The notes below the pieces were generated by a model that was given only the letters and a program-made list of their open reading frames with translations, was not told the DNA's origin and did no database searches. This document shows positions 33,701-39,455 of a stretch of DNA of 39,455 bases, piece by piece. This DNA is from DATKKM01 sp036741795 (GTDB lineage: Bacteria; Chloroflexota; Dehalococcoidia; SM23-28-2; RBG-16-64-32). The first letter of the stretch is position 1. The number at the start of each line of letters is the position of its first letter. The position numbers and the translations under genes were made by a program. The stretch lies in NCBI GenBank assembly GCA_036741795.1, contig DAINRO010000013.1:1-39455 (forward strand), read 5' to 3'.

Positions 33701-36700
33701 CGAGCGGGACCTCCTCTTCACCGACACGGCGGGCGGCCAGACCGCCCAGGGCCGCTCGATCGCGGCACACGCCGACATCGCGATCCTGCCCTCAATCCCC
33801 GACAGCCCCGACATCTCCACCCGCAGCCGGACGCCAGATAACAACGGCAACCTGGCCACGATCACGGACGCCGAGGATACCGACAGCGTTGGCGGCGCCG
33901 AAGTGACGACGTACATGTACGATGGCCTCGACCGCCGCGTCAGCGAAGTCGACGCCGCCGGTGGCCAGACGTTCTACCAGTATGACCCCGCCAGCAACCG
34001 CGTTTCGTCGCGCGTTTACGGCCCCGTGGGCGGCGCAACGCCGACGAGCAACGCGGCCGCTACGTTCGCCCAGCCACTAACGCCGCTGAGCTTCGCCCAG
34101 ACGCTCCTGGCGCGCACGGACTACAAGCACGACGAGAGCAGCCGCGTATTCGAGACCAACCGTCACCTCTTCGTCTCAGCGGGCGTCGCCACAATACGCC
34201 CGCCGGTCCTCACCGATGGCCCCCTCGGCTCCACCAACGATGGCCTCGTCGTCGAGCGCTACGAATACGACCGGCTGCACCGCCTGCGCTTCCACGTCGA
34301 GGACGACTACTCCAACACCGCCCCCGCCTACAACATGCGCCACACCTACGATGGCGCGGGCCGCGTCCTGTTCACGGGCCATGACACATCGGATGGAATC
34401 ACGAGGACTATGACGCACGACGACCAGGGCTTCGACCGCAGTCTGATCCTTTACGAGGAAAGTTCGAGCGGGGTCCTTCCCGTCCTCAATGAGACTTTCG
34501 ACCAGCACTATGTCTACGACGCGCTCGGCCGCATGGTCCGCTCCTGCGAACCCACCATCGGGCAAACAATGCGCTACGCCTACGACAGCCGCAGTAACCT
34601 CGTATCCACCAGCGACGCCCAGAACGCCACGCTCAATCCCGATCCCGCCGGGCAGTGCGGCGCCATCAACGACCCCGGCAACACCCGCTCCCACGTGTAC
34701 GACGGCCTCAGCCGCCGCATCGCCTCTGTGACCGATCTGCGGATTGGGGGCAGTGGCGCCGGCGCCATCGACCTCGGCAACCCGGCGAACGCGGATGGCC
34801 GGATCGTCACCGAGTCGTTCTTCGATCCCAACAGCCGACCCTTCGCCTCCGCCGACGATGGCAGCACCGGCGGCGACAACAACACCAACATTGGGCAGCT
34901 GGGCGCCCTCGGCAACATCACTACCACCACGTATGACCACCTTAACCGGCCCATCGTCCGCACCTACGACGATGGGACGACGGAACAATACCAGTACGAC
35001 CGAGACAGCAATGTCACCCGCTACACGGACCAGAACGGCTCCCTTCATGTTTACGCCTACGACGCCCTTAACCGCCTCATCAGCGACACGATCACCCGCG
35101 CGCCGGGGGTGATCGGTACCACGCTGACGACGTACCAGTACGACGCTCTCGGTCGTCTCCGCAACGCCACGGACAACAACGACCCAGTGAACCCCGGCGA
35201 CGACTCCTCGCTCGGGATGGCCTACGACTCGCTCAGCCAACGGCTCGAAGAGGTCCACAACGGCGCCGCGACCTCCAGCCGATACAGCGGCGATGGTAAC
35301 GGCATCGTCCTGATCTACCCCAACAATCGCCAGGTCAACTACGCCTACGATGCCCTCGACCGCCCGGTCCAGGTGCAGGACAATGCCGAGCCGTTCCCCA
35401 CCTCGAACCAGGTCTACATCGGCGCGCGCCTCCTGGAGCAGACCCACATGAACCCGGCAACGGGAGCAAGCCGCGGACGGCTGACTTACCGCGACCCCAT
35501 CCTCGGGACCGATGTCGGCTACGACTCCCTGCGTCGCGTCGTGAAGATGCAGCACCTGGACCCGGCCAACAACCCGATTGCGGTATTCGACTACACCCTC
35601 GACCGGATGAATAACCGTACCCAGGAGACGAGGGCGCACAGCGGCCGGACCGACCAGAGCATTTACGACTCCGCTTACCGCCTCACGCAGTTCACCCGCG
35701 ACATCGGCGGCGTCCCCGTCGTCACCGGCTACCAGCTGGACGGCAACGGCAACTGGGTCGGTCCGGGCCAGGGCGTGCCGGACAACCGCAACCGCTACAC
35801 GCAGTTCGGCGGCCAGCCGCACACATTCGACAACAACGGCAACCTGCGGAACGACAATACGCGCACCCACGCCTATGACGCGTACAACCGGCTCTCGCAT
35901 GTGGACCGCAACGTCCCCTTCCAGCCAATTTCCGACCACAAGTACGACGCGATAGGGCGTGAGGTGACCAAGATCGTGCAGAACACGGTGCCGTTCAACG
36001 CCGTACACGTTTACGGCTACTCGGGCAGCACGCTCCTCCAGGAAAACAAGAGCACCACAGGTCTTACGCAGTTCATAGGTGCGTGCATCGATGTTCGGCC
36101 CAATTGCCCCACCAACTGGGCCTCGCGGATCGACCGCCAGTCCGCCCCAGGTCAGCCGCTGTTCATAAACACCGATGCCGACGGCGATACCGCCGCGCTC
36201 ACCAACCAGTTCGCCCAGCCCGTTGAGCGCACCACGTACGACGCCTTCGGCGTGCCCCGTATCGAAGATCAGTTCAACGTCCCCATCCCCGGAGCCCAGG
36301 CCAGCCAGCAGGGCAACTCGCTGCTCATGGACGGCATGCGCTGGGGGCCGGAAACACGCCTGTTCGACAGCGTCTACAAGCCGGATGAGGGGCGGATCGT
36401 CTGCCGATGCGACACGATACTGCTGGATCCAGGTGTGCAGTTCGGGCAGACGGGCGTTTCCGAGAGGCCAGGGAACGACATGATGGTATCGTTTGGTGTC
36501 GACAACGACGACAGCGAGGTCGTATTCCGGTGCGAAGCGTCAGACCTGGTGGTGACCGATGTCGTACCCGTTGGCTATGTTCGTCAGACCCAGGGCACTA
36601 CATTCACGGCAACAGCGCTGAATTGCGGCGACGACGACGATGGGCCGTACTACGTTAGAGTCACAGAAGCGGCGGACCCCAAGAGCCATTCGGCCGACCT

Positions 36701-37298
36701 GACCGTTCATGTCGAATGTGTACCACCCATTGCAGACCCGGGCTCTTGCTACATCCCTGAGGTCTGGCGCATCGACCCCGTCCCGTGGAACCGCGACGTC
36801 GCACCTCAGAACAAGATCGATGACCTCATAGACGGGGACCCGGGCGTCCGTCACGACATCATCGTCGACTTCCGTGGATTCGTGGACGTGTCGGACATCG
36901 GCCCTTGCTGCGAGCCGGAGCCCGAAGGGCCGGTCATCTGCCAGGCTCTCTTCCAACGGCTCCAACCACAATCGCCCTTCGCCTTCGGTGGCGGTTGTGA
37001 CGGGGGGACGCCAATCTCTCCTGAACCCCTCTTTTGGACCGTAAATGCTACCGGCGACTACGACATTCATGTCTCGCCTGACTCGGGCGGGGGTGGCACT
37101 TATCACCTGAACCTGAGCGTGCACCCTAACATTATGATGAACAAAGTGGATATGGTGGACGATCCGGAGTGGCTATTCGGATACGCGCTCGATCTCCCGA
37201 TCAGGAGACCGGTTGGTCCTACGGCCGCCGGATACCCGACGACCGTTAACCCGAGCAGCGTGACGTTTGGTTACGCACTGGATCTGCCTATCCGATAG
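30723..37298 (+). CDS. Secreted giant RHS/YD-repeat protein with TSP3 and dockerin-like modules
   Basis: A 2191-residue exported protein. A classical signal peptide (MGQRLF, long hydrophobic core, cleavage after KVSA) is followed by thrombospondin type 3-like calcium repeats (DSDGDGIDDALDNCP; GDACDTDDDND). Two dockerin-like loops come next, DLNDNRFTNLSDVSL and DLNADARVNLSDISL, with acidic or Asn residues at loop positions 1, 3, 5, 9 and 12. An RHS N-terminal block (RKHRSGMNFDGPLGNGWDFN) leads into dozens of YD repeats (YxYDxxNRL type) to about nt 36270. The usual core-closing DPxxGRF and NPxxxxDPSG motifs are replaced by RWGPETRLFDSVYKPDEGRI and a Cys-bearing C-terminal region of about 300 residues. 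Earlier in-frame starts at 30684 or 30630 fall within the leader. No adjacent immunity-like gene is seen. Confidence 0.85.
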   Translation: MGQRLFLSVSRVLFLAATVLALMLLSVSKVSAADSDGDGIDDALDNCPSVVNPGQLNTDLLMNAAGSSRPADALGDACDTDDDNDTFADTREFFAGTDALNGCSATALFLDEVVDAMPTDLNDNRFTNLSDVSLMSGPYNTFSPASLYNPRADLNADARVNLSDISLFSPVYNTTCTPATGQVGPTPVNGVPAYTFPLEPARNPSGGAPDSPHRGDIPIELIPMSLVSVSGVYSATGESYAVATDLVIPGRGFDFVLTRKHRSGMNFDGPLGNGWDFNHNRRLFVEGDLDVVVMDGMTRADTYDESGGNYTAPTGFYTRLIKNIDGSYTERDHAGNVVQYTIPISNLARMTSVSDRNGNTMQYQYDGLNRLIRVVDTLGRNIDFSYNQQGRLAVVQDYAGRAVRYAYDGSYDLVRAWGPIVSGTVNSNNFLNGRPTAYTYAGGFVDPARNHDLATVTSPQEAVTTGTPREQYTYDSLDRVVTHVRGGTNASGVQAGGTTSYEYAPTAGCPAPEQTCVTDRNGNIVEYRYDGAGRVLRAEQLTNRNIRPADPASYVTSHTYNADGEVLSATLPQGNSRTYTYDSANTNRLSQGNLLSSTSTADPGRGGDQASVMSNYTYDPIYNRVRTTVEPRGTDGTYIPQNGGAQSAARYTTTTTFDYEEACDFAAIGANVGRTAVEVQNLLTAAGMCGAALGDINGDGTTTIENGCTIRVTSPANTLLAGSNQALAEGTTNQIEIELVQLSLVSCQPILVRDAELNVHTFEYYSEQDPDGDGTINFPAGNPTTGGYLKATTTDTTSDPARNTGTNPTPINARHEYRYDARGNLVRHVDARGIATDYAVNQLGETVQVTSASAVNVFAPNPPEPLPLTADAFLGRYFFDYNGRLMLSQAEDRGNTSQVDGNLPLADLPPQYSNPDPVGGQSFFDVFYQVDITGNTVRTVAESGTVTGPAQNPQTRHRYDRNGNRVLTMNPTANLPALDPNFQASNVVAAVYDERDLLFTDTAGGQTAQGRSIAAHADIAILPSIPDSPDISTRSRTPDNNGNLATITDAEDTDSVGGAEVTTYMYDGLDRRVSEVDAAGGQTFYQYDPASNRVSSRVYGPVGGATPTSNAAATFAQPLTPLSFAQTLLARTDYKHDESSRVFETNRHLFVSAGVATIRPPVLTDGPLGSTNDGLVVERYEYDRLHRLRFHVEDDYSNTAPAYNMRHTYDGAGRVLFTGHDTSDGITRTMTHDDQGFDRSLILYEESSSGVLPVLNETFDQHYVYDALGRMVRSCEPTIGQTMRYAYDSRSNLVSTSDAQNATLNPDPAGQCGAINDPGNTRSHVYDGLSRRIASVTDLRIGGSGAGAIDLGNPANADGRIVTESFFDPNSRPFASADDGSTGGDNNTNIGQLGALGNITTTTYDHLNRPIVRTYDDGTTEQYQYDRDSNVTRYTDQNGSLHVYAYDALNRLISDTITRAPGVIGTTLTTYQYDALGRLRNATDNNDPVNPGDDSSLGMAYDSLSQRLEEVHNGAATSSRYSGDGNGIVLIYPNNRQVNYAYDALDRPVQVQDNAEPFPTSNQVYIGARLLEQTHMNPATGASRGRLTYRDPILGTDVGYDSLRRVVKMQHLDPANNPIAVFDYTLDRMNNRTQETRAHSGRTDQSIYDSAYRLTQFTRDIGGVPVVTGYQLDGNGNWVGPGQGVPDNRNRYTQFGGQPHTFDNNGNLRNDNTRTHAYDAYNRLSHVDRNVPFQPISDHKYDAIGREVTKIVQNTVPFNAVHVYGYSGSTLLQENKSTTGLTQFIGACIDVRPNCPTNWASRIDRQSAPGQPLFINTDADGDTAALTNQFAQPVERTTYDAFGVPRIEDQFNVPIPGAQASQQGNSLLMDGMRWGPETRLFDSVYKPDEGRIVCRCDTILLDPGVQFGQTGVSERPGNDMMVSFGVDNDDSEVVFRCEASDLVVTDVVPVGYVRQTQGTTFTATALNCGDDDDGPYYVRVTEAADPKSHSADLTVHVECVPPIADPGSCYIPEVWRIDPVPWNRDVAPQNKIDDLIDGDPGVRHDIIVDFRGFVDVSDIGPCCEPEPEGPVICQALFQRLQPQSPFAFGGGCDGGTPISPEPLFWTVNATGDYDIHVSPDSGGGGTYHLNLSVHPNIMMNKVDMVDDPEWLFGYALDLPIRRPVGPTAAGYPTTVNPSSVTFGYALDLPIR
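37176..37295 (+). repeat. Duplicated C-terminal decapeptide in the RHS protein
   Basis: The decapeptide FGYALDLPIR is encoded at 37176-37205 and again at 37266-37295, where it forms the extreme C-terminus. The two DNA copies differ at many synonymous sites, so the repeat is held at protein level and not by recent duplication. Confidence 0.8.
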
Positions 37299-37303
37299 TG
37301 ATA

Positions 37304-37333
37304 CCGGAGGGATGGGGACTGTTCGCCCTCCGG
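37304..37333 (+). terminator. Terminator-like hairpin after the RHS gene
   Basis: CCGGAGGG (37304-37311) and CCCTCCGG (37326-37333) form a perfect 8-bp stem with a 14-nt loop, followed by CTTCTGG. It starts 5 nt after the stop codon. Confidence 0.55.
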
Positions 37334-37380
37334 CTTCTGGGGCAAGTTCTCACGACAGGTAGTTGAGGAACAACAGACGC

Positions 37381-37414
37381 GCGCGAGTCGTGTCCACCAT
37401 GGGCTCGCGCTTTT
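37381..37414 (+). terminator. Second terminator-like hairpin after the RHS gene
   Basis: GCGCGAG (37381-37387) and CTCGCGC (37404-37410) pair over a 16-nt loop and are followed at once by TTTT. The remaining sequence from 37415 to the next gene at 37592 holds nothing I can identify except a -10-like element. Confidence 0.55.
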
Positions 37415-37579
37415 GGCGACCATGACGCCAGTGGCGGGGACGAATGCTGGCTACTCAGCTAAACGGGCGTCAGGTCGCGGAGGCGGCGGACGAGGACCCG
37501 GGAGTCGCACGCGCTTGCGCTGAACATGATCGCCCCCGGTTGGTTTGCGCAGAAGCTTCCAACTGACTTCCCAATTGCC

Positions 37580-37585
37580 TACGCT
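37580..37585 (+). promoter_or_regulatory. Candidate -10 element before the amidotransferase gene
   Basis: TACGCT ends 6 nt before the ATG at 37592, with TTCCAA at 37557-37562 as a weak -35 at 17-bp spacing. No SD is present, which fits a leaderless transcript. Confidence 0.3.
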
Positions 37586-37591
37586 TAGGGC

Positions 37592-38257
37592 ATGAAGCCG
37601 CTGATCGCCATCCCGCGCTGGCGGGCGCCGACCTGGGAGCGTACGGGGTACTACATGGACTCCGTTGAGATCGCGGGCGGGCGTTGCCGGATGGCGGAGG
37701 AGAAGAAGCTGCCCCCGGAAACGCGGGGGTTGGTGCTGATGGGCGGTGTGGACGTGGACCCTGCGCTGTACAACGAGAAGCGCGGGCCGCAAACGGACAA
37801 GCCCCACAAGGCGCGGGACAGCCAGGAGTTGGCGCTTCTGCAAGAGGCGCTCGACGCCGACATCCCGGTCCTGGCTATCTGTCGCGGCCACCAGCTATTG
37901 AACGTGGCGCTGGGCGGAACGCTGCTGCAGCACGTGCCGGACGAGAGCCACAAGTGGACCCCGGAAGGCGACTCTACGTGGCACGAGATCTCGCTCGACG
38001 GCCCGAGCCACGTGGCGGACGCCTATCCGGGGCAGCCAACGCTGAAGGTGAACTCCCGCCACCACCAGGGGATCACCCGCGACCGCTTAGCCCCGTCCCT
38101 CCGGGCCACGGCGCTCTCGCACGACGAGTACGTCGAAGCTGCCCAACACACCGAACTAAAGTGGGTGACAGGAGTCCAGTGGCACCCCGAGCGGCCGGAG
38201 ATGCGGGAGGACTCGAAGCCGCTGTTCGCGGCGTTCGTCGAGGCCTGCGCGGCTTAA
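37592..38257 (+). CDS. PuuD-type gamma-glutamyl hydrolase (class I glutamine amidotransferase)
   Basis: A 221-residue peptidase C26/class I glutamine amidotransferase-like hydrolase. The nucleophile is Cys97 in AICRGHQLLNVALGG, and the catalytic His198 and Glu200 are in GVQWHPERPE. The early LVLMGGVDVDPALY segment and NSRHHQGI are characteristic of the gamma-glutamyl-GABA hydrolase (PuuD) branch, which frees GABA from gamma-glutamyl-GABA in putrescine breakdown. It is about 30 residues shorter than E. coli PuuD, mostly in the N-terminal part. The agmatinase-like gene in this window could supply putrescine, but it is 26 kb away. Other gamma-glutamyl substrates are possible. Confidence 0.87.
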   Translation: MKPLIAIPRWRAPTWERTGYYMDSVEIAGGRCRMAEEKKLPPETRGLVLMGGVDVDPALYNEKRGPQTDKPHKARDSQELALLQEALDADIPVLAICRGHQLLNVALGGTLLQHVPDESHKWTPEGDSTWHEISLDGPSHVADAYPGQPTLKVNSRHHQGITRDRLAPSLRATALSHDEYVEAAQHTELKWVTGVQWHPERPEMREDSKPLFAAFVEACAA

Positions 38258-38263
38258 TAGGGC

Positions 38264-38295
38264 ACTGCCCCTTTGGGCGGTGGTATTCTACCGCC
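38264..38295 (+). promoter_or_regulatory. Overlapping hairpin, -10 element and palindrome before the cyclase gene
   Basis: TATTCT (38284-38289) ends 6 nt before the ATG at 38296. It is framed by a perfect palindrome, GGCGGT (38276-38281) and ACCGCC (38290-38295). A competing stem ACTGCCC/GGGCGGT (38264-38270 with 38275-38281, one G-T pair) could serve as a terminator of the preceding gene. A repressor site over the start point is one reading. Confidence 0.35.
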
Positions 38296-39455
38296 ATGCA
38301 GCAGCAAATCCAATTCATCACGGCGCCTGACGGCGTCAGCCTCGCCGTCGCAACTTTCGGGTCTGGCCCGCCGCTGATTATCGTCCCCGGGTGGATAAGT
38401 CACCTGGAGATGGACCTGGCCTCAGCGCCGAACCACGAGATGTACCAGCGCCTCTCCGAGCGAAACACCGTGATCCTGTACGACAAGCGCGGGACCGGCC
38501 TTTCGGACCGGGACGTCACGGACTACTCCCCGGATGCGAACCTGGCGGATCTCGACGCGATCATCAACGGCCTGGGGCTGAAGGGAGTCACGCTGCTCGG
38601 GTACTCGCAGGGCGGTCCGATCTCGATCGCCTATAGCGTGCAGCACCCTGAGAACGTACACACGCTGATCATCTACGGCTCCTACCACGATGGGACGACC
38701 GCGTACTTCAAGGACCTGGTGGACGGGTTCGTGAGCCTTATTCGCCATGACTGGCAGGGGATCGGCGCGACGGCGATGCTCGAGATGTTTGCTCCCGGTG
38801 TCCCGGCCGAAATGCGGGTCTTTGCCGCGGAATACATGCGCCAGTCGGCGAACGCCGAGGGTGCGGCCGCGACGCTGCAAAGCCTTTTTGACTTCAAAGT
38901 CACGGAACTACTGCCCCGGGTGAGCGTCCCGACACTGGTGCTCCACCGCAAGGGGGACAAGACGTGCCCATTCGTCCAGGGGAGGGAGATGGCGGCGAAG
39001 ATCAAGGGAGCGCGCTTCGTGGCGCTCGAGGGCGATATTCACGTCATTGGACTCGGTGACGTGGAGCCCCTGATTTCGGCCATCGAGAGTTTTCTCGGCG
39101 GAGGCGAGGGCGCGCCCAGTTCGGACGTTCGCGAAGGGCTGCAGACGATCCTCTTCACCGACATGGTGGACTCGACCGCCACGACGCAGCGCCTGGGCGA
39201 TGAGAGCGCACAGGACCTGCTGCGTGCCCACAACACGGTGGTCCGCGACGCGTTGCGCACGTTTGGCGGCACCGAGATCAAGCACACGGGAGACGGGATC
39301 ATGGCCACCTTCCCGAGTGCCAGCCGGGCGATCAATTGCGCGCTGGGAATCCAGTTTGGAGTGGCGCTCCACAACGGCGCTAACGCAACGGATCTCCAGG
39401 TACGCGTGGGCCTCAACGCCGGCGAACCCATCGCCGAGGAACGGGACCTGTTCGG
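38296..39455 (+). CDS. Alpha/beta hydrolase-class III adenylate cyclase fusion (partial, 3' end outside window)
   Basis: The frame stays open to the window edge, giving 386 complete codons. Residues 1-268 are an alpha/beta hydrolase: FGSGPPLIIVPGW, YDKRGTGLSD, nucleophile Ser104 in GYSQGG, acid Asp221 in RKGDKTCPF and His249 in GDIHV. From about residue 282 a class III nucleotidyl cyclase catalytic domain begins: TILFTDMVDSTATTQRLGD with metal-binding Asp289, then EIKHTGDGIMATF with Lys329 and Asp333, then VRVGLNAGEPI. Mycobacterium tuberculosis Rv1900c has the same hydrolase-cyclase order. The product is probably cytoplasmic and may make cAMP in response to a ligand at the hydrolase domain. 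Further C-terminal domains cannot be seen. Confidence 0.88.
   Translation, partial: MQQQIQFITAPDGVSLAVATFGSGPPLIIVPGWISHLEMDLASAPNHEMYQRLSERNTVILYDKRGTGLSDRDVTDYSPDANLADLDAIINGLGLKGVTLLGYSQGGPISIAYSVQHPENVHTLIIYGSYHDGTTAYFKDLVDGFVSLIRHDWQGIGATAMLEMFAPGVPAEMRVFAAEYMRQSANAEGAAATLQSLFDFKVTELLPRVSVPTLVLHRKGDKTCPFVQGREMAAKIKGARFVALEGDIHVIGLGDVEPLISAIESFLGGGEGAPSSDVREGLQTILFTDMVDSTATTQRLGDESAQDLLRAHNTVVRDALRTFGGTEIKHTGDGIMATFPSASRAINCALGIQFGVALHNGANATDLQVRVGLNAGEPIAEERDLF

Noticed and set aside
34176..36008. A 610-codon open frame antisense to the RHS gene
   Set aside because: It reads as Val/Arg/Ala-rich sequence without domains and mirrors the codon bias of the sense gene, whose YD repeats continue throughout. 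It is a GC-driven shadow.
31700..36270. YD repeats as a CRISPR-like or tandem DNA repeat
   Set aside because: The repeats exist at protein level only. The DNA shows no constant repeat units or regular spacers.
36400..37591. Polymorphic toxin tip with an immunity gene
   Set aside because: The C-terminus has no nuclease, deaminase or ADP-ribosyltransferase motif I can see, and no small gene follows it before two terminator-like hairpins.
37451..37891. Minus-strand 146-codon frame across the gap before the amidotransferase gene
   Set aside because: Most of it is antisense to the conserved amidotransferase, and it has no domain or start signal.
1..39455. Mobile elements, integrases, prophage or CRISPR-Cas genes
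   Set aside because: No transposase, integrase, Cas or phage structural motif was found in any convincing frame.

Overview
The window is a GC-rich (roughly 60-65% by eye), densely coded bacterial chromosome segment with many ATGA/GTGA start-stop overlaps. No rRNA or taxonomic marker protein is present. The mix of genes suggests an environmental Chloroflexota (Dehalococcoidia or SAR202-like) genome: a secreted YD-repeat giant with calcium-binding modules, GAF-rich NarL-type sensor kinases, a hydrolase-cyclase fusion, paired M20 peptidases, and several starts that look leaderless. This is inference only; an actinobacterium-like lineage is not excluded.

Layout. (1) 1-8919: a cell-surface polysaccharide locus. 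A good sigma70-type promoter (28-56) precedes a GT2 glycosyltransferase and the complete dTDP-L-rhamnose pathway rmlA-rmlB-rmlC-rmlD. A monotopic phosphoglycosyl transferase, a GT4-type glycosyltransferase and a WecG/TagA-type glycosyltransferase follow. A Wzx-type flippase converges on this run from the minus strand. (2) 8909-10256: tRNA-Pro(CGG) with an encoded CCA and an odd hairpin just upstream, then a TPR protein ending in a clear terminator. (3) 10269-13752: an agmatinase-family ureohydrolase, then a translationally coupled ABC-2 exporter (ATPase and permease) and a DedA-family membrane protein. (4) 13829-20488: a likely peptide or amino-acid use and transport region with two M20 metallopeptidases, a DcuA/DcuB-type transporter carrying an unusual Pro/Thr/Glu-rich tail, a small lipoprotein, a TRIC-type channel and an APC permease. 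(5) 20558-24254 (minus): a NarL-type response regulator followed by a 1014-residue sensor kinase (Cache-like sensor, HAMP, two GAF domains, HisKA_3, HATPase). (6) 24415-30432: an alpha/beta hydrolase whose membrane-bound N-terminal half lies in a different frame, a strong terminator, a receiver-only response regulator, a MacB/LolD-like ABC ATPase and a 1090-residue FtsX-family permease. (7) 30433-37414: a folded-RNA-like leader and a 2191-residue secreted RHS/YD-repeat protein with thrombospondin-3 and dockerin-like modules and a non-canonical cysteine-bearing C-terminus. (8) 37592-39455: a PuuD-type class I glutamine amidotransferase and the start of an alpha/beta hydrolase-adenylate cyclase fusion cut by the window edge.

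The first region would make an activated rhamnose donor, start a lipid-linked glycan, extend it and flip it. The agmatinase and PuuD-like genes hint at polyamine or GABA metabolism but are 26 kb apart. Most lineage-specific signals are in the last third: the RHS protein with its leader, the split hydrolase, the orphan receiver and the cyclase fusion. Several genes on both strands have a -10-like hexamer ending 6-8 nt before the start codon, a pattern expected of leaderless transcription.
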